Origin: Eubacteriaceae bacterium | GTDB lineage: Bacteria; Bacillota; Clostridia; Eubacteriales; Eubacteriaceae | Direction: 5' to 3' | Length of the DNA: 64,000 nt | Assembly: GCA_030156895.1 (NCBI GenBank) | Contig: JASGLP010000001.1 | Location: 113,140-177,139 of the forward strand | Shown here: in pieces, positions 1 to 9,959 of the stretch | Layout of the letters: each line of letters begins with the position of its first letter | Numbering within the stretch: the first letter of the stretch is position 1 | Position numbers and translations under genes: made by a program | The notes under the pieces: model-generated | What the model was told of the DNA's origin: nothing | The model's database searches: none | Seen by the model: only the letters and a program-made list of their open reading frames with translations

Positions 1-322
1 TGGATTTATTCTCAGCATAATCCCGGATATAGCGAAGGCCGCTTTCCACATCGGAAACGGTTGGCCCGGTAATGACACCAAAAACCTGACCATCATTGAG
101 GCCGGCACCGTAGCCATAAAGGGTTTTCAGATAGCAGACTTCCACATTAGCAGATTTTGTCGCCTCATCAGCGGCACAATAGCCGACACCATCATATTGG
201 GTGGTGAAAATGCCAATATCGATACAACCTTCAGGCAGTTCAAATTCCTCGAGATAAATATCTTCAACATCGGTTAAAAGCTTGCTGTAAATTAGATTAC
301 ATTTTACACGGTCTCCGGTCAT
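1..322 (-). CDS. Bacterial microcompartment shell protein, EutL/PduB-like (3' end beyond window)
   Basis: The first 107 codons are present; the gene runs off the left edge. The start is the ATG at 322, with a good upstream site (AAAGGAGAT). The stretch with AADEATKSANVEV followed by LKTLYGYGAG resembles the signature of trimeric, tandem-BMC shell proteins such as EutL and PduB, which tile the facets of ethanolamine or propanediol microcompartments. No other microcompartment gene is visible, because the neighbour is gltD on the same strand, so the rest of any operon must lie to the left. The EutL/PduB assignment rests on remembered motifs and on only part of the protein. Confidence 0.65.
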   Translation of the reverse strand, partial: MTGDRVKCNLIYSKLLTDVEDIYLEEFELPEGCIDIGIFTTQYDGVGYCAADEATKSANVEVCYLKTLYGYGAGLNDGQVFGVITGPTVSDVESGLRYIRDYAENKS

Positions 323-408
323 CTTAGATCTCCTTTATCTTCATTTTCTCTATCATAACATGTTTTTAGGTATTCGTAAATTAAAATCCTTGCTGCAAAA
401 AGATAAAA

Positions 409-441
409 ATAAAGCTCAGACAGATTGTCTGAGCTTTATTT
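409..441 (-). terminator. Intrinsic terminator after gltD
   Basis: A near-perfect inverted repeat (AAAGCTCAGACA, loop GATT, TGTCTGAGCTTT) lies immediately after the gltD stop codon. It is followed on the minus strand by a T-rich run, and T-rich sequence on the other side may let it work in both directions. It separates gltBD from the microcompartment gene. Confidence 0.8.
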
Positions 442-1905
442 TTATTTTGTTAAAAAAGCATGAACGGAACGGGCTGCCTGGCGGCCTTCGTGAATGGCCC
501 ATACAACCAGGCTTTGTCCGCGGTGCATGTCGCCAGCGGTGAAATATTTTTCCCGGCTGGTCTGATATACAGTGTCACCAACGACATTGGAACGTCCGTC
601 ACGAGTCAGTTCCAGCTGATCGACCAGCTGATCATCAGGGCCTAAAAAGCCCATAGCCAAAAGAACCAGATCGGCATTCAAAACTTTTTCTGAGCCCGGG
701 ATTTCTTTCATGGTCATGCGGCCATTTTCATCCTTGATCCATTCGATGGAAACAGTTTCTAAAGCGGTAACGGCATCAGTACCCACCATTTTTTTGGTCG
801 TGACACAGTAATGTCTGGGGTCATCACCGTATAAGGCAGCGGCTTCTTCCTGACCGTAATCAAGCTTATAGGTTTTTGGCCATTCTGGCCAGGGATTGCT
901 GGCAGTTCTGTCAACTGACGGTTTTGGCATGATTTCCAGCTGAATCACTGATTTGCAGCCGTGTCTGATGGAAGTGGCGACGCAGTCGGTTCCGGTATCC
1001 CCCCCGCCAATAACGACGACGTTTTTATCTTTGGCAGAGATATAAGCATTGTCACTTAAACCAGAGTCTAAGAGGCTTTTAGTATTAGCTGATAAAAAGT
1101 CAATGGCAAAATGAACGCCGGAAAGATTTCGGCCTTCAATGGGCAGGTCTCTTGGTTTGGTCGCTCCACCACAAAGAACAACAGCGTCGAAGTTCTGATC
1201 AAGTTCTGCAACTGAATAGTCTTTACCAACTTCTGTTGAAGTAACAAACTCGATGCCTTCTTCTTTCATTAGGTTGACACGTCTGCCAACGATTTTTTCT
1301 TTATCCAGTTTCATATTGGGGATACCATACATTAAAAGTCCCCCGACGCGATCAGCCCGTTCAAATACGGTGACCAGGTGTCCAGCTTTGTTAAGCTCAT
1401 CGGCGCAGGCAAGACCGGCTGGTCCTGAACCCACAACGGCTACTTTTTTACCAGTTCGCACGGTTGGTGGTGTGGCTTTGATCCAGCCTTCTTCATAAGC
1501 ACGATCGATAATATTGCATTCATTGACCTTGATGGTGACCTGCGGTTCATTTAGACCCACAGTACAGGCGCCTTCACAAGGAGCCGGGCAAACCCGACCA
1601 GTGAATTCTGGGAAATTATTGGTTTTCATCAGCCGCTTGAAAGCTTCTTCCCATAGACCTTTATAAATCAGGTCATTCCATTCCGGGATCAGGTTGTGGA
1701 TGGGGCAGCCGGAAGCGCCACCAGCCAAAAGGATACCGGAATGACAGTAGGGAACGCCGCAATCCATGCAGCGTGCTCCCTGAATCTGTTGTTTTTCCTG
1801 AGATAAGTGAAGATGAAATTCATCCCAGTCTTTAATACGTTCCAGTGGTTCACGATCATTCGGAACTTCACGTTTATATTCTAAAAATCCTGTTGATTTT
1901 CCCAT
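442..1905 (-). CDS. gltD: Glutamate synthase (NADPH), small subunit
   Basis: GltD takes electrons from NAD(P)H through FAD and iron-sulfur clusters and passes them to GltB for glutamate formation from glutamine and 2-oxoglutarate. The 487-residue length is normal. The N-terminal ferredoxin-like domain shows the cysteine groups CMDCGVPYC and CPAPCEGAC. An FAD-binding glycine motif ([15 protein letters not shown]) and an NADPH-binding motif ([12 protein letters not shown]) follow, with a C-terminal [13 protein letters not shown] element. The ATG at 1905 has GGAGGTCAAT upstream. It is the second gene of a gltB-gltD operon, 11 bp behind gltB, and an intrinsic terminator follows it. Confidence 0.96.
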   Translation of the reverse strand: MGKSTGFLEYKREVPNDREPLERIKDWDEFHLHLSQEKQQIQGARCMDCGVPYCHSGILLAGGASGCPIHNLIPEWNDLIYKGLWEEAFKRLMKTNNFPEFTGRVCPAPCEGACTVGLNEPQVTIKVNECNIIDRAYEEGWIKATPPTVRTGKKVAVVGSGPAGLACADELNKAGHLVTVFERADRVGGLLMYGIPNMKLDKEKIVGRRVNLMKEEGIEFVTSTEVGKDYSVAELDQNFDAVVLCGGATKPRDLPIEGRNLSGVHFAIDFLSANTKSLLDSGLSDNAYISAKDKNVVVIGGGDTGTDCVATSIRHGCKSVIQLEIMPKPSVDRTASNPWPEWPKTYKLDYGQEEAAALYGDDPRHYCVTTKKMVGTDAVTALETVSIEWIKDENGRMTMKEIPGSEKVLNADLVLLAMGFLGPDDQLVDQLELTRDGRSNVVGDTVYQTSREKYFTAGDMHRGQSLVVWAIHEGRQAARSVHAFLTK

Positions 1906-1916
1906 GATTGACCTCC

Positions 1917-4900
1917 TTAATTGCCGCTTACGCGCGATAAATCACTCATATTATCCTGGAAAGCCGCCATTAAAGCGTCGTCGCCAGTTAATCCCTGAGC
2001 AGTTGCCCGTTCCATGGCTTGCAGCATGCGATTATAGTCGCGCGGCAGTACTTTTGTAAACTTAGGCAGATAGCTGTCGAAACTGTCCAGAATTTTCTGA
2101 GCCAGATCACTTTTTGTATAAAGCTGATGTTTTTCGATCAGTGATTTCAATGCGCTGATTTCGGCTGGATCGGTTACTTTAACCAGGTCAGCCATTTCCT
2201 GGTTGCAGTGGTTGGCAAAAGTGCCATCTGAATCCAGCACATAGGCAATCCCACCGGACATACCAGCAGCAAAGTTACGGCCAGTCTGACCAAGGACAAC
2301 GACAGTTCCACCAGTCATGTATTCACAACCGTGATCACCGATGGCTTCAACAACTGCTGTAGCGCCACTGTTACGGACACAGAAACGCTCGCCCGCGGCA
2401 CCGCGAATATAGGCCTCGCCCTGCGTAGCACCAAAGAAGGCCACGTTGCCGACGATAATATTGTCTTCTGCAACAAAGCTAGCATTTTTGGGAGGATAGA
2501 CGATCATTTTACCACCGGATAAGCCTTTGCCATAATAGTCATTGGCATCGCCTTCCAGCTGAATGGTCATACCCTTTGGCATGAAAGCACCCAGACTCTG
2601 GCCAGCGGATCCTTTTAGTTTAAGTTTAATGGTGTCATCCGGTAAACCGTCAACCCCATATTTTTTAGTGACTTCATTTCCGATAATCGTTCCAACGACA
2701 CGGTTGGTATTTTTGATTTTTGCGGAAACTTTTACCGGTGTCTGATCATCCAGAGCCGGTTTGCACTGGTCAAGCAGCTCGGCTAAATCCAGTGATGTTT
2801 TCAGGCGATGATCCTGTTCGAGCTGGCAATATTTGCCGACTTTATCGGAGACTTCAGGCTGATAAAGGATATTGGATAAATCCACGCCTTTAGCTTTCCA
2901 GTGATCGATGGCAGCACGCATCTGTAGTTTGTCGGAGCGGCCAACCATTTCATCAATTGTTCTAAAGCCTAGCTCAGCCATAATTTCTCTTAGTTCCTGA
3001 GCAATAAAGCGCATGAAATTAACGATATGAGCAGGATCACCTTTAAAGCGCTTACGCAATTCCGGATTCTGAGTGGCAACCCCTACTGGACAGGTATCCA
3101 GATGACAGACTCGCATCATGACACAGCCAAGGATAACCAGTGGTGCGGTAGCGAATCCATATTCTTCTGCACCTAAGAGCGTAGCAACTGCCAGATCTTT
3201 ACCGGTTAGCAGTTTTCCATCAGTTTCCACTTTAACACGGCTACGCAGATCATTTAAAACCAGGGTCTGATGGGTTTCGGCCAGGCCAAGTTCCCATGGC
3301 AGTCCGGCATGACGAATAGAGGTTCTAGGAGAAGCACCAGTTCCACCGTCATAGCCGCTGATTAAAATAACATCAGCTCGGGCTTTGGCAACACCGGCAG
3401 CAATCGTCCCAACGCCCACTTCTGATACCAGTTTGACGTTGATGCTGGCTTCGCGGTTAGCATTCTTAAGGTCGTGAATCAGCTCGGCCAGATCTTCGAT
3501 AGAATAAATATCATGATGTGGCGGTGGCGAGATCAGACCTACACCTGGTGTTGAGTATCGAGTCTTGGCAACCCAAGGGTAAACCTTTCGACCTGGTAAC
3601 TGACCACCTTCGCCTGGCTTAGCACCTTGAGCCATTTTAATCTGAATTTCCTGGGCAGAACTTAAATATTGACTAGTAACGCCGAAACGTCCGGAAGCAA
3701 CCTGTTTGATAGCACTTAGTTTTGAGTCGCCATTGGCTAGAGGAATAAGCCGCTCCAAATCCTCGCCGCCTTCACCAGTATTGCTTTTACCGCCGATACG
3801 GTTCATAGCAATAGCCAGGGCCTCGTGTGACTCTTTGCTTAATGAACCGTATGACATAGCCCCGGTTTTAAAGCGCTTGCAGATGGATTCAACCGATTCA
3901 ACCTCATCGATAGAAATGGGATTTAAATCTTTGAATTCCATCAAACCACGCAGGGTACATAGTCTTTGGGTCTGCTCATCAATTTGCGCGGTATAGTTTT
4001 TGTATAGCGCATAATCGTTGTTACGACAGGCGTTCTGCAGGGTGTAAATGGTTTCCGGGTTATAGGTATGGAATTCTCCATCTGACCGCCATTGGAAAGA
4101 GCCGCCAGCATCAAGTGGTTGACCCTTTGTAAATGGATTATTATAGGCTTCGTCATGACGTAGTTGCGATTCCTGAGCGATTTCAGCCAGACCCATGCCG
4201 CCGATTCGTGATGGGGTACGGGTGAAGTAATCTTCGATCACATCTTCATGAATACCGATCGCTTCAAAAATCTGAGCACCCTGATAACTTAGAATCGTTG
4301 AGATACCCATTTTTGACAGAACCTTAATGACCCCTTTAACGCTGGCCTTCATATAGGTTTTAACGGCTTTTTCAAAGTCAGCACCTGGTAAAATACCCGT
4401 TTTGACCATATCTTCCACGGTTTCAAAGACCAGGTAAGGATTAATGGCTGACGCACCATAGCCGATTAAGAGGGCAAAATGATGCACTTCCCGGGGTTCA
4501 CCGGATTCTACAATCAGGCTGACCTGGGTACGGGTTCGGTTACGGATCAGGTGATGATGCAGGGCTGAAACAGCCAGCAGTGAAGGAATGGGCAGTTCAT
4601 TTTGATTAGTGCCGCGGTCTGATAGAATCAGGATGGTGGCACCCTTTTTAATGGCTTCATCAGCCTGTTCAAAGAGGGTATTCAGGGCACCTTTTAAACC
4701 GGCTTCACCAGAAGAGCTGGGGAAAAGCGTTTTTAAGGTAACAGCTCTGAAGTTCTCTTCATCCAGGGCTCTAATTTTTTCCAGATCCTTGTTAGCTAAA
4801 ATTGGATGATCCAGTTGGATTTGTCGGCAACTTTCAGGAACCGGATTGATCAGGTTGCCTTCGCCACCTAAATAAACCTCGCTGCCCGTGATCAGTTCTT

Positions 4901-6500
4901 CACGGATGGCATCGATTGGCGGGTTGGTAACCTGGGCAAATAATTGTTTAAAGTAGTTGAAAAGAAGCTGCGGCTTATCCGATAGAACAGCTAAAGGCAC
5001 GTCATTACCCATGGCACCCAGGGGATCAACACCGTCTCTGGCCATTGGCAGAATGATATCCATCAATTCTTCATGATTGTAGCCGAAAGCTTTCTGGCGG
5101 CATAAAAGCGATTCGATTTCTGGCTCAGCACAGCAAGTACTTTCCGGAATATCAGACAGCTTTCTTAAATTATTGGCAATCCATTCCTGGTAAGGCTGTT
5201 CTGAGGCGACTTCATTTTTAAGATCCTCATCATTAATGATCTGGCCTTTTTCAGTGTCGATCATCAGCATCCGACCTGGTTTTAAACGTTCTTTTAAAAC
5301 AACATCTTCCGGTGCGATATCAATAACGCCAACTTCTGAGGCCAGGATTACTAAATCATCTTTAGTGACATAGTAACGAGATGGGCGCAGACCGTTTCGG
5401 TCAAGGACCGCTCCCAGGCGAACACCATCGGTAAAGGCAACAGCGGCCGGACCATCCCATGGCTCCATTAGGGCTGAATGGTAAGCATAGAAGGCGCGTT
5501 TTTCTGGAGACATGGACTCGTGTTTAGACCAGGGCTCGGGAATCATCATCATGGCACTGTGAGCCAGTGAGCGGCCAGTCAGGCTTAAGAATTCAAAACA
5601 GTTGTCAAATACCGCAGAGTCACTGCCATCTACGTCAAGAACGGGGAAAGTTTTTTCCAGTTCATTTTCGAACAGTTCACTTTGTAATAGTGACTGACGG
5701 GCATACATCCAGTTAACGTTACCGCGAAGGGTGTTAATTTCACCATTGTGGATCATGTAACGGTTAGGATGGGCACGCTCCCAACTGGGGAAGGTGTTGG
5801 TGCTGAAACGGGAGTGAACCATGGCAATTGCTGTAGTAACATCATCTTCCTGCAGATCCTTATAGAAGTGTCCAACCTGATCTTCGGTCAGCATCCCTTT
5901 ATAAACAACGGTACGGGAAGAGAAGCTGGCAGCATAGAAATAAAGATCGGATTTTTTAGCCTGCTTTTCCATCTGTTTACGAATGGTGTAGAGTTTTCGT
6001 TCAAAAGAAAGGGCATCTTTAATTTCCGGGTTCTTGCCAATGAAGACCTGGCGGATAAAAGGCATGCTTTCCAGGGCGGTATTACCCAGGCCTTCGGGAT
6101 TGGTTGGCACATCACGAAAACCGATCAGGCGTTGCCCTTCGGCTTTAATAATTTCTGCAAGCATGCTTTCACATTCAGAGCGTTTCTTTTCGTCGGTGGG
6201 AAGATAAAGCATTCCCAGTCCGTAATCACCCGTCTGCGGCAGAACAAATCCTTCTTCAATGGCGACTCGTTTTAAAAAGTCGTGGGGAATCTGAATCAGA
6301 ATGCCGGCTCCGTCTCCGGTATTGGTTTCGGCGCCACGACCTCCACGATGTTGAAGATTGGTGAGGGTCTGAAGGCCTTGTTTAACGATGGCATTTGATT
6401 TTTTTCCTTTAATATGGACGATGGCACCAATTCCGCAGGCATCATGTTCGAAATCAGGATTATATAATCCCTGCTTTGGTGGCATACTGGTGTTTTTCAT
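1917..6500 (-). CDS. gltB: Glutamate synthase, large subunit
   Basis: This is the 1527-residue catalytic subunit. It hydrolyses glutamine in an N-terminal type II amidotransferase domain and makes a second glutamate on FMN. The sequence DACGIG near residue 22 marks the catalytic cysteine, exposed after removal of a short propeptide. The central FMN-binding barrel contains [17 protein letters not shown] and a 3Fe-4S cysteine set ([15 protein letters not shown]). The C-terminal GXGXG beta-helix follows ([21 protein letters not shown]). The start has AAAGGAAACACGCCT upstream. With gltD it is the main nitrogen-assimilation enzyme here, and a nif cluster lies about 34 kb away. Confidence 0.97.
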   Translation of the reverse strand: MKNTSMPPKQGLYNPDFEHDACGIGAIVHIKGKKSNAIVKQGLQTLTNLQHRGGRGAETNTGDGAGILIQIPHDFLKRVAIEEGFVLPQTGDYGLGMLYLPTDEKKRSECESMLAEIIKAEGQRLIGFRDVPTNPEGLGNTALESMPFIRQVFIGKNPEIKDALSFERKLYTIRKQMEKQAKKSDLYFYAASFSSRTVVYKGMLTEDQVGHFYKDLQEDDVTTAIAMVHSRFSTNTFPSWERAHPNRYMIHNGEINTLRGNVNWMYARQSLLQSELFENELEKTFPVLDVDGSDSAVFDNCFEFLSLTGRSLAHSAMMMIPEPWSKHESMSPEKRAFYAYHSALMEPWDGPAAVAFTDGVRLGAVLDRNGLRPSRYYVTKDDLVILASEVGVIDIAPEDVVLKERLKPGRMLMIDTEKGQIINDEDLKNEVASEQPYQEWIANNLRKLSDIPESTCCAEPEIESLLCRQKAFGYNHEELMDIILPMARDGVDPLGAMGNDVPLAVLSDKPQLLFNYFKQLFAQVTNPPIDAIREELITGSEVYLGGEGNLINPVPESCRQIQLDHPILANKDLEKIRALDEENFRAVTLKTLFPSSSGEAGLKGALNTLFEQADEAIKKGATILILSDRGTNQNELPIPSLLAVSALHHHLIRNRTRTQVSLIVESGEPREVHHFALLIGYGASAINPYLVFETVEDMVKTGILPGADFEKAVKTYMKASVKGVIKVLSKMGISTILSYQGAQIFEAIGIHEDVIEDYFTRTPSRIGGMGLAEIAQESQLRHDEAYNNPFTKGQPLDAGGSFQWRSDGEFHTYNPETIYTLQNACRNNDYALYKNYTAQIDEQTQRLCTLRGLMEFKDLNPISIDEVESVESICKRFKTGAMSYGSLSKESHEALAIAMNRIGGKSNTGEGGEDLERLIPLANGDSKLSAIKQVASGRFGVTSQYLSSAQEIQIKMAQGAKPGEGGQLPGRKVYPWVAKTRYSTPGVGLISPPPHHDIYSIEDLAELIHDLKNANREASINVKLVSEVGVGTIAAGVAKARADVILISGYDGGTGASPRTSIRHAGLPWELGLAETHQTLVLNDLRSRVKVETDGKLLTGKDLAVATLLGAEEYGFATAPLVILGCVMMRVCHLDTCPVGVATQNPELRKRFKGDPAHIVNFMRFIAQELREIMAELGFRTIDEMVGRSDKLQMRAAIDHWKAKGVDLSNILYQPEVSDKVGKYCQLEQDHRLKTSLDLAELLDQCKPALDDQTPVKVSAKIKNTNRVVGTIIGNEVTKKYGVDGLPDDTIKLKLKGSAGQSLGAFMPKGMTIQLEGDANDYYGKGLSGGKMIVYPPKNASFVAEDNIIVGNVAFFGATQGEAYIRGAAGERFCVRNSGATAVVEAIGDHGCEYMTGGTVVVLGQTGRNFAAGMSGGIAYVLDSDGTFANHCNQEMADLVKVTDPAEISALKSLIEKHQLYTKSDLAQKILDSFDSYLPKFTKVLPRDYNRMLQAMERATAQGLTGDDALMAAFQDNMSDLSRVSGN

Positions 6501-7298
6501 AGGCGTGTTTCCTTTCTTTAGTGGTTTTATTCATAATAAATCTTTTATTTATATTTTATCACACTGGAAAAAATAATAAATGAATTAATAAGAAAATCAA
6601 ACCGTAATCTTGTATACATTATAATATTTTAATTCGGGAAATTTTTCAAGGGGATAATTTAGTTTATTAAAGTAAAATCGAAAAAAAATTAAAAAAATTA
6701 AGAGAAAAGGGTCTTTGAATTAATAAAAAAAGAATTTTACCAAAAAATATCCATTCAGAGGAAACTTTTTTATGGACAGAGGCGCCATAATACAAATTCA
6801 ATACAAACGTTTACATAATGTCTATTTACTTATGGTCATAAGGTGCTATAATGGGTTTAAATCAAAAACATTATTCAAAGGATCAACTGACAAATCTAAT
6901 GAAGGATAAATGAAATCAGAATGATAAAAAAATTATCCCTGAATTCAAAATAAGCTCAGATAATAAATTAATAATCATAACAATGAACACATTAAATTGA
7001 GATCGGTATCAGACTTATGAAAATCCTGACAGATGACTTCATAAAAAAGATAATAGATTGATAGAAGATGATTCATAAATGATTAAAAATATCTGAACAA
7101 AAATGAAGATTGAGATATTGTTGGAAAGAAAGTGGCAATTAATTTTAACTGATATGATATAAAAATAAAAAGTCAATCAGAAAAATTAGTTAAAACAGAA
7201 ATAAAAACAATAAACAAAATTCAGAAACTTCTAAAAAGATAAAAGGTTGAAAAAAGAATAATCGATTTGATTAATATCAGAAGGAGGATTCCATTAGG
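6501..7298. other. Long AT-rich intergenic region between gltB and a small secreted protein
   Basis: About 800 bp without a convincing reading frame longer than a few codons. It is very AT-rich and purine-rich on the plus strand from about 6860 to 7290. The left part must hold the gltB promoter on the minus strand; ATTATA at 6619-6624 could be its -10 element, but I see no clear -35. A good plus-strand promoter lies at 6825-6852. A leader of nearly 500 nt before the next gene, or a separate small RNA, is therefore possible. Confidence 0.5.
6825..6852 (+). promoter_or_regulatory. Probable sigma-A promoter with extended -10
   Basis: TTTACT (6825-6830), a 16-bp spacer and TATAAT (6847-6852), with TGC directly before the -10 giving an extended -10. 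The spacer contains the palindrome CTTATGGTCATAAG. It points towards the small secreted protein gene at 7386. Confidence 0.5.
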
Positions 7299-7322
7299 AT
7301 GACGACTGAGATTCAAAACTAG
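7299..7322 (+). CDS. Possible 7-residue leader peptide
   Basis: A tiny frame, ATG to TAG, reading MTTEIQN, preceded by AAGGAGG at 7281-7287. Its stop codon lies inside the first strand of the hairpin at 7319-7359, so a ribosome stopping there would disturb that hairpin. This arrangement suggests a leader peptide, but a frame this short could arise by chance. Confidence 0.25.
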   Translation: MTTEIQN

Positions 7323-7359
7323 AACCGGTTCTGCAAGATAATTGTGGAATCGGTTTTAG
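7319..7359 (+). promoter_or_regulatory. Leader hairpin before the small secreted protein
   Basis: A 14-bp stem with three G-U pairs: 7319-7332 pairs with 7346-7359, closing a 13-nt loop. No T-run follows, so it does not look like a terminator. It ends 16 nt before the ribosome-binding site of the gene at 7386 and may control its translation or RNA stability. Confidence 0.45.
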
Positions 7360-7385
7360 TCGTTTTAGAGAGAAAGGAGGCAGTA

Positions 7386-7553
7386 ATGATGAAAAAAGGA
7401 ATAACGCTTTTATTAATGGCCGTGCTTCTGTTGAGTTTTGCTTCTGTGGTTTTTGCAGGAGGCGATAAAAATCAGATTAAAAATCCAGGCATTAATGAAA
7501 ATGCGCCCTCCTATGGCGAATTAAATCCTGATCTCTATCAGGAAAACAGATAG
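7386..7553 (+). CDS. Small secreted protein, 55 residues
   Basis: Not recognised as a named family. The ATG at 7386 follows AAAGGAGG with ideal spacing; a longer in-frame start at 7344 has no such site. The product begins MMKKG, then has a hydrophobic stretch (about residues 5-20) ending SFASVVFAGG, which reads as a cleavable signal peptide. The mature part would be only about 33 residues, polar and rich in Asn, Gly and Pro. There is no cysteine after the signal, so it is not a lipoprotein. A strong terminator follows 20 bp downstream. Confidence 0.6.
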   Translation: MMKKGITLLLMAVLLLSFASVVFAGGDKNQIKNPGINENAPSYGELNPDLYQENR

Positions 7554-7573
7554 GTGAGCTATGAGCGGTCAAT

Positions 7574-7618
7574 AAAAAAGATCACCCAAATATCTTAAGG
7601 ATTTGGATGATCTTTTTT
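7574..7618. terminator. Bidirectional terminator
   Basis: AAAAAAGATCA and CCAAAT on the left pair with ATTTGG and TGATCTTTTTT on the right, giving A-runs and T-runs on both outer sides. It serves the plus-strand small protein and the minus-strand thiT. Confidence 0.85.
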
Positions 7619-7620
7619 CT

Positions 7621-8265
7621 TTATTCAGTGACGGACAGCTTAATTTGCCTGATCAGTTTACCCACTGCTGGAATAGCTAGTACAATAACAGTCAAGACCG
7701 CTTCGCCTAAAAGATAGGAGCCGTTGTAAACCAGTGACCAGGTGAAGCCGCTAAAACCTTCTGGGGCGTACATGCCGAAGAAGATCAGACCGGACAGAAA
7801 ACTGAAAACAAAGCGACCGGAAACACCCAGCAGGTATCCGGGAATGATGGAATTCCGATCTTTCAGCAGTCCGGATAAACCCAGAGCACCAAAGGCCAGG
7901 GGGTAATCAACCAGCATCTGAATCGGTGAGATGACATAGGGATGAATCATTAGATCCAGCAGGCCGAAGCAGATGCCGGCCAGCAGCCCCTGACGCAGTC
8001 CGAAAAAATAGCCGACCAGCACGATAAAGAGCATCGATAAAGGCGTGATGGCACCACCTTGGGGCAGTTGAAACAAAGTGATCTGATTCAGGACAAAAGC
8101 AAAGGCTATGGCAATAGCCGAAAAGGTAAGGGCTCTCGGCTTGGCGGAATGTGATTTTTTATCAGTAATCAAAAAGATGATCAAAAGACCCGAAAAAATC
8201 AAGAGGGCAATAATGGCTTTGGCCATCGTGGACTCGAACATGGATTGAAATAATTCTTCAGACAT
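7621..8265 (-). CDS. thiT: Thiamine-specific S component of an ECF transporter
   Basis: ThiT captures thiamine at the membrane and works with the shared ECF energy module, which is not in this window. The 214-residue product is very hydrophobic with about six membrane helices. Stretches typical of ThiT are visible: LTPLSMLFIVLVGYFFGL-like sequence, LVDYPLAFGALGLSGL, and FSFLSGLIFFGMYAPEG followed by YNGSYL. I start at the ATG at 8265, eight bases after AAGGAGG; the longer frame reaching 8319 runs through the riboswitch hairpin. The TPP riboswitch directly upstream supports both function and start. Confidence 0.92.
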   Translation of the reverse strand: MSEELFQSMFESTMAKAIIALLIFSGLLIIFLITDKKSHSAKPRALTFSAIAIAFAFVLNQITLFQLPQGGAITPLSMLFIVLVGYFFGLRQGLLAGICFGLLDLMIHPYVISPIQMLVDYPLAFGALGLSGLLKDRNSIIPGYLLGVSGRFVFSFLSGLIFFGMYAPEGFSGFTWSLVYNGSYLLGEAVLTVIVLAIPAVGKLIRQIKLSVTE

Positions 8266-8273
8266 AAAAAAAT

Positions 8274-8397
8274 CCTCCTTTTGTGAAAAGGAGGGGGATG
8301 TTGCACAAACAGACAACAAAAAGGCTTCCCTCCGCTGGTATTAACCAGATCAGGTAATAAGGGTAAATCTCAGCACATGGCTCCCCCAGCTTTTACT
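8274..8397 (-). promoter_or_regulatory. TPP riboswitch (THI box) controlling thiT
   Basis: On the minus strand the conserved THI-box pieces appear in order: GGGGGAGCC, CTGAGA, ACCCTT, ACCTGATCTGG and CAGCGGAGGGAAGC. Next comes a 9-bp perfect hairpin at 8274-8294 (CCTCCTTTT, loop CAC, AAAAGGAGG). Its 3' arm is the thiT Shine-Dalgarno sequence, and seven Ts follow it. Ligand binding could therefore block translation, end transcription, or both. Confidence 0.95.
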
Positions 8398-8448
8398 ATT
8401 TAATAATCTTAACCTGACCGGATTTAGATGTCAAGTCTTAGAATTATA

Positions 8449-8484
8449 AAAACCATCCAATCAGTAAATGATCTGGATGGTTAT
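8449..8484 (-). terminator. Intrinsic terminator
   Basis: AACCATCCA (8451-8459) pairs with TGGATGGTT (8474-8482). On the minus strand a T-run follows. It terminates the minus-strand gene that ends at 8494. Confidence 0.75.
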
Positions 8485-8493
8485 GGTTTTGGA

Positions 8494-8967
8494 TTATTTT
8501 TCTTCTGAGATCGCTTCTTCAGTCAGCTCAGCATCACTTTCAGCTTCCGATTCGTCAACAGCAGTTTCTAAATCAGCAGAAATTTCAGCTTCGAGCATTT
8601 CCGGATCGGCTTCTGTCGTTTCGATCAAGTCAGCTGAAATTTCTTCTGTAGCTTCTTCAACTGTTTCCAGTGCTTGAGGAGCCATCACTACTAATTTCTG
8701 ATAAGCTGCGCTGGCAAAGATTAAAAGCAGGGCAATGCCGCCATAAAGGACAACATCTTCGATAATGGTGGGCAGCAGCTGTGAAGGAAAGAGCTGGCCC
8801 ATGACTTCGGATGAGTCGTAACCCATGGAAACATAGTAATCCAGGTTGTCTTTAAACAGGACAATTGAAACAATAAGATTGGTTGCGCCTAAAATAGCCG
8901 CAAGAATACCACCGATAAAAAGCGATAGCGACAGCTTTGTTTTACCGGTATTTTGAGTCTGATTCAT
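8494..8967 (-). CDS. Small membrane protein with acidic C-terminal tail
   Basis: Not recognised. The 157-residue product has two predicted membrane segments (about residues 12-34 and 62-85). They are followed by roughly 65 residues made mostly of Glu, Asp, Ala and Ser, in which the group EISADL occurs twice. The tail is probably disordered and may bind cations or a basic partner. I chose the ATG at 8967 because GGAG lies eight bases upstream; upstream in-frame starts lack a site. It is transcribed alone, with its own terminator. Confidence 0.6.
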   Translation of the reverse strand: MNQTQNTGKTKLSLSLFIGGILAAILGATNLIVSIVLFKDNLDYYVSMGYDSSEVMGQLFPSQLLPTIIEDVVLYGGIALLLIFASAAYQKLVVMAPQALETVEEATEEISADLIETTEADPEMLEAEISADLETAVDESEAESDAELTEEAISEEK

Positions 8968-9153
8968 TAAGAACTCCATTTCCGCCAAAAGGCAATAGAT
9001 TAAGTAATTATTTCGACCATTATATTACCATGTCTAACCTGTAATCCTCCTTTAAGTAAGGATATGATTAAGAATAAATTCAGATAATCCGCATAGCTTT
9101 GGGGCACAATAAAGTTTTTTGCGCTAGAATAGTTTGTATAAAAGGGGGTAAAT

Positions 9154-9534
9154 ATGAAACCGTCAAAGAATATTGTCATACTTGTTATTGGCCTGTCTGT
9201 GATTGTTTTACTCACATTTTTATCAGCCGGGCATAGGGATAAGAGTCAGGAGGTGACCATGATAAGCAGTATGGATGAACTGGAGCTTCTAGACATTAAT
9301 GATCATCTTGAAAGACAGGTGGTAATCATATATAATGAAGAAGTTAAGGCGGATATCGGCTTGTTGGGATTAAGGCAGGATCAGGTTATAAAAGGTCGAA
9401 ATTTGTCGGAGCATGTAGATGTTATCGAGGTTGATGAGCAGGTTGATATTGACCAATTCATCGAAGAATTGAACAAAAACGAATTTGTGCTGAGTGCAGA
9501 CCGAAATGGCGTGCTGAGAACAAGTACCGAGTAA
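9154..9534 (+). CDS. Membrane-anchored protein of unknown function
   Basis: A 126-residue product with one N-terminal membrane segment (about residues 7-25, IVILVIGLSVIVLLTFL). The soluble domain is rich in Asp, Glu and Val. The segment VIIYNEEVKADIGLLGL is well ordered in composition, but I cannot tie it to a family. The start has AAAGGGGGT upstream. The next gene begins 10 bp after its stop, so the two are probably co-transcribed. Confidence 0.6.
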   Translation: MKPSKNIVILVIGLSVIVLLTFLSAGHRDKSQEVTMISSMDELELLDINDHLERQVVIIYNEEVKADIGLLGLRQDQVIKGRNLSEHVDVIEVDEQVDIDQFIEELNKNEFVLSADRNGVLRTSTE

Positions 9535-9543
9535 GGAGAAAAA

Positions 9544-9798
9544 ATGATACTGGCTTGGGATGATATTAAAGAACTGAATGACCGGATTGAGGCAAAGGAT
9601 TTAGCGTGTAAAGTGCATTTGAGCGATGCCTGCAGCGGGCAGAGCATGTGGCTGGAAGATCTGACTGACAGCGGATTTAAAGATCTGGAAGCCATTCATC
9701 AGCTGATTAAAGCATTTTTTGCCGAGAAAAAAGTCGAAATTGACTTTAGCTGGGATAAGAAGTGTTTTTGGACCAAAGATCGATTAAAGAAATCATAA
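9544..9798 (+). CDS. Small cytosolic protein, possibly RDAC family
   Basis: An 84-residue soluble protein with VHLSDACSGQSMWLE near the middle and a Trp/Lys-rich end. I recall an annotation class called RDAC family for small clostridial proteins with a similar DAC-G-S motif, but I am not certain this belongs to it. GGAG lies seven bases before the ATG. It shares a short operon with the upstream membrane-anchored protein, and a strong terminator follows within 10 bp. Confidence 0.55.
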   Translation: MILAWDDIKELNDRIEAKDLACKVHLSDACSGQSMWLEDLTDSGFKDLEAIHQLIKAFFAEKKVEIDFSWDKKCFWTKDRLKKS

Positions 9799-9802
9799 AC
9801 AA

Positions 9803-9848
9803 AAAAAGCATTGCCGGCCTGTAATTGGCTGGCAATGCTCTTTTTTTG
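9803..9848 (+). terminator. Intrinsic terminator
   Basis: AGCATTGCC (9808-9816) pairs with GGCAATGCT (9831-9839), followed by eight Ts. Confidence 0.85.
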
Positions 9849-9959
9849 CTGTGAATATGAGATTTTCATCTGATTTAGTAAGCAAATTCCAAATAGCCCA
9901 TAACGGTTTTACAAAGGGAAAAAACACCATCATAAATTTCGAAAATTGTGGATACAGAA

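Noticed and set aside
5748..6275. Plus-strand frame of 175 codons antisense to gltB
   Set aside because: It lies wholly within gltB, whose conserved amidotransferase sequence explains the region; there is no ribosome site or own promoter.
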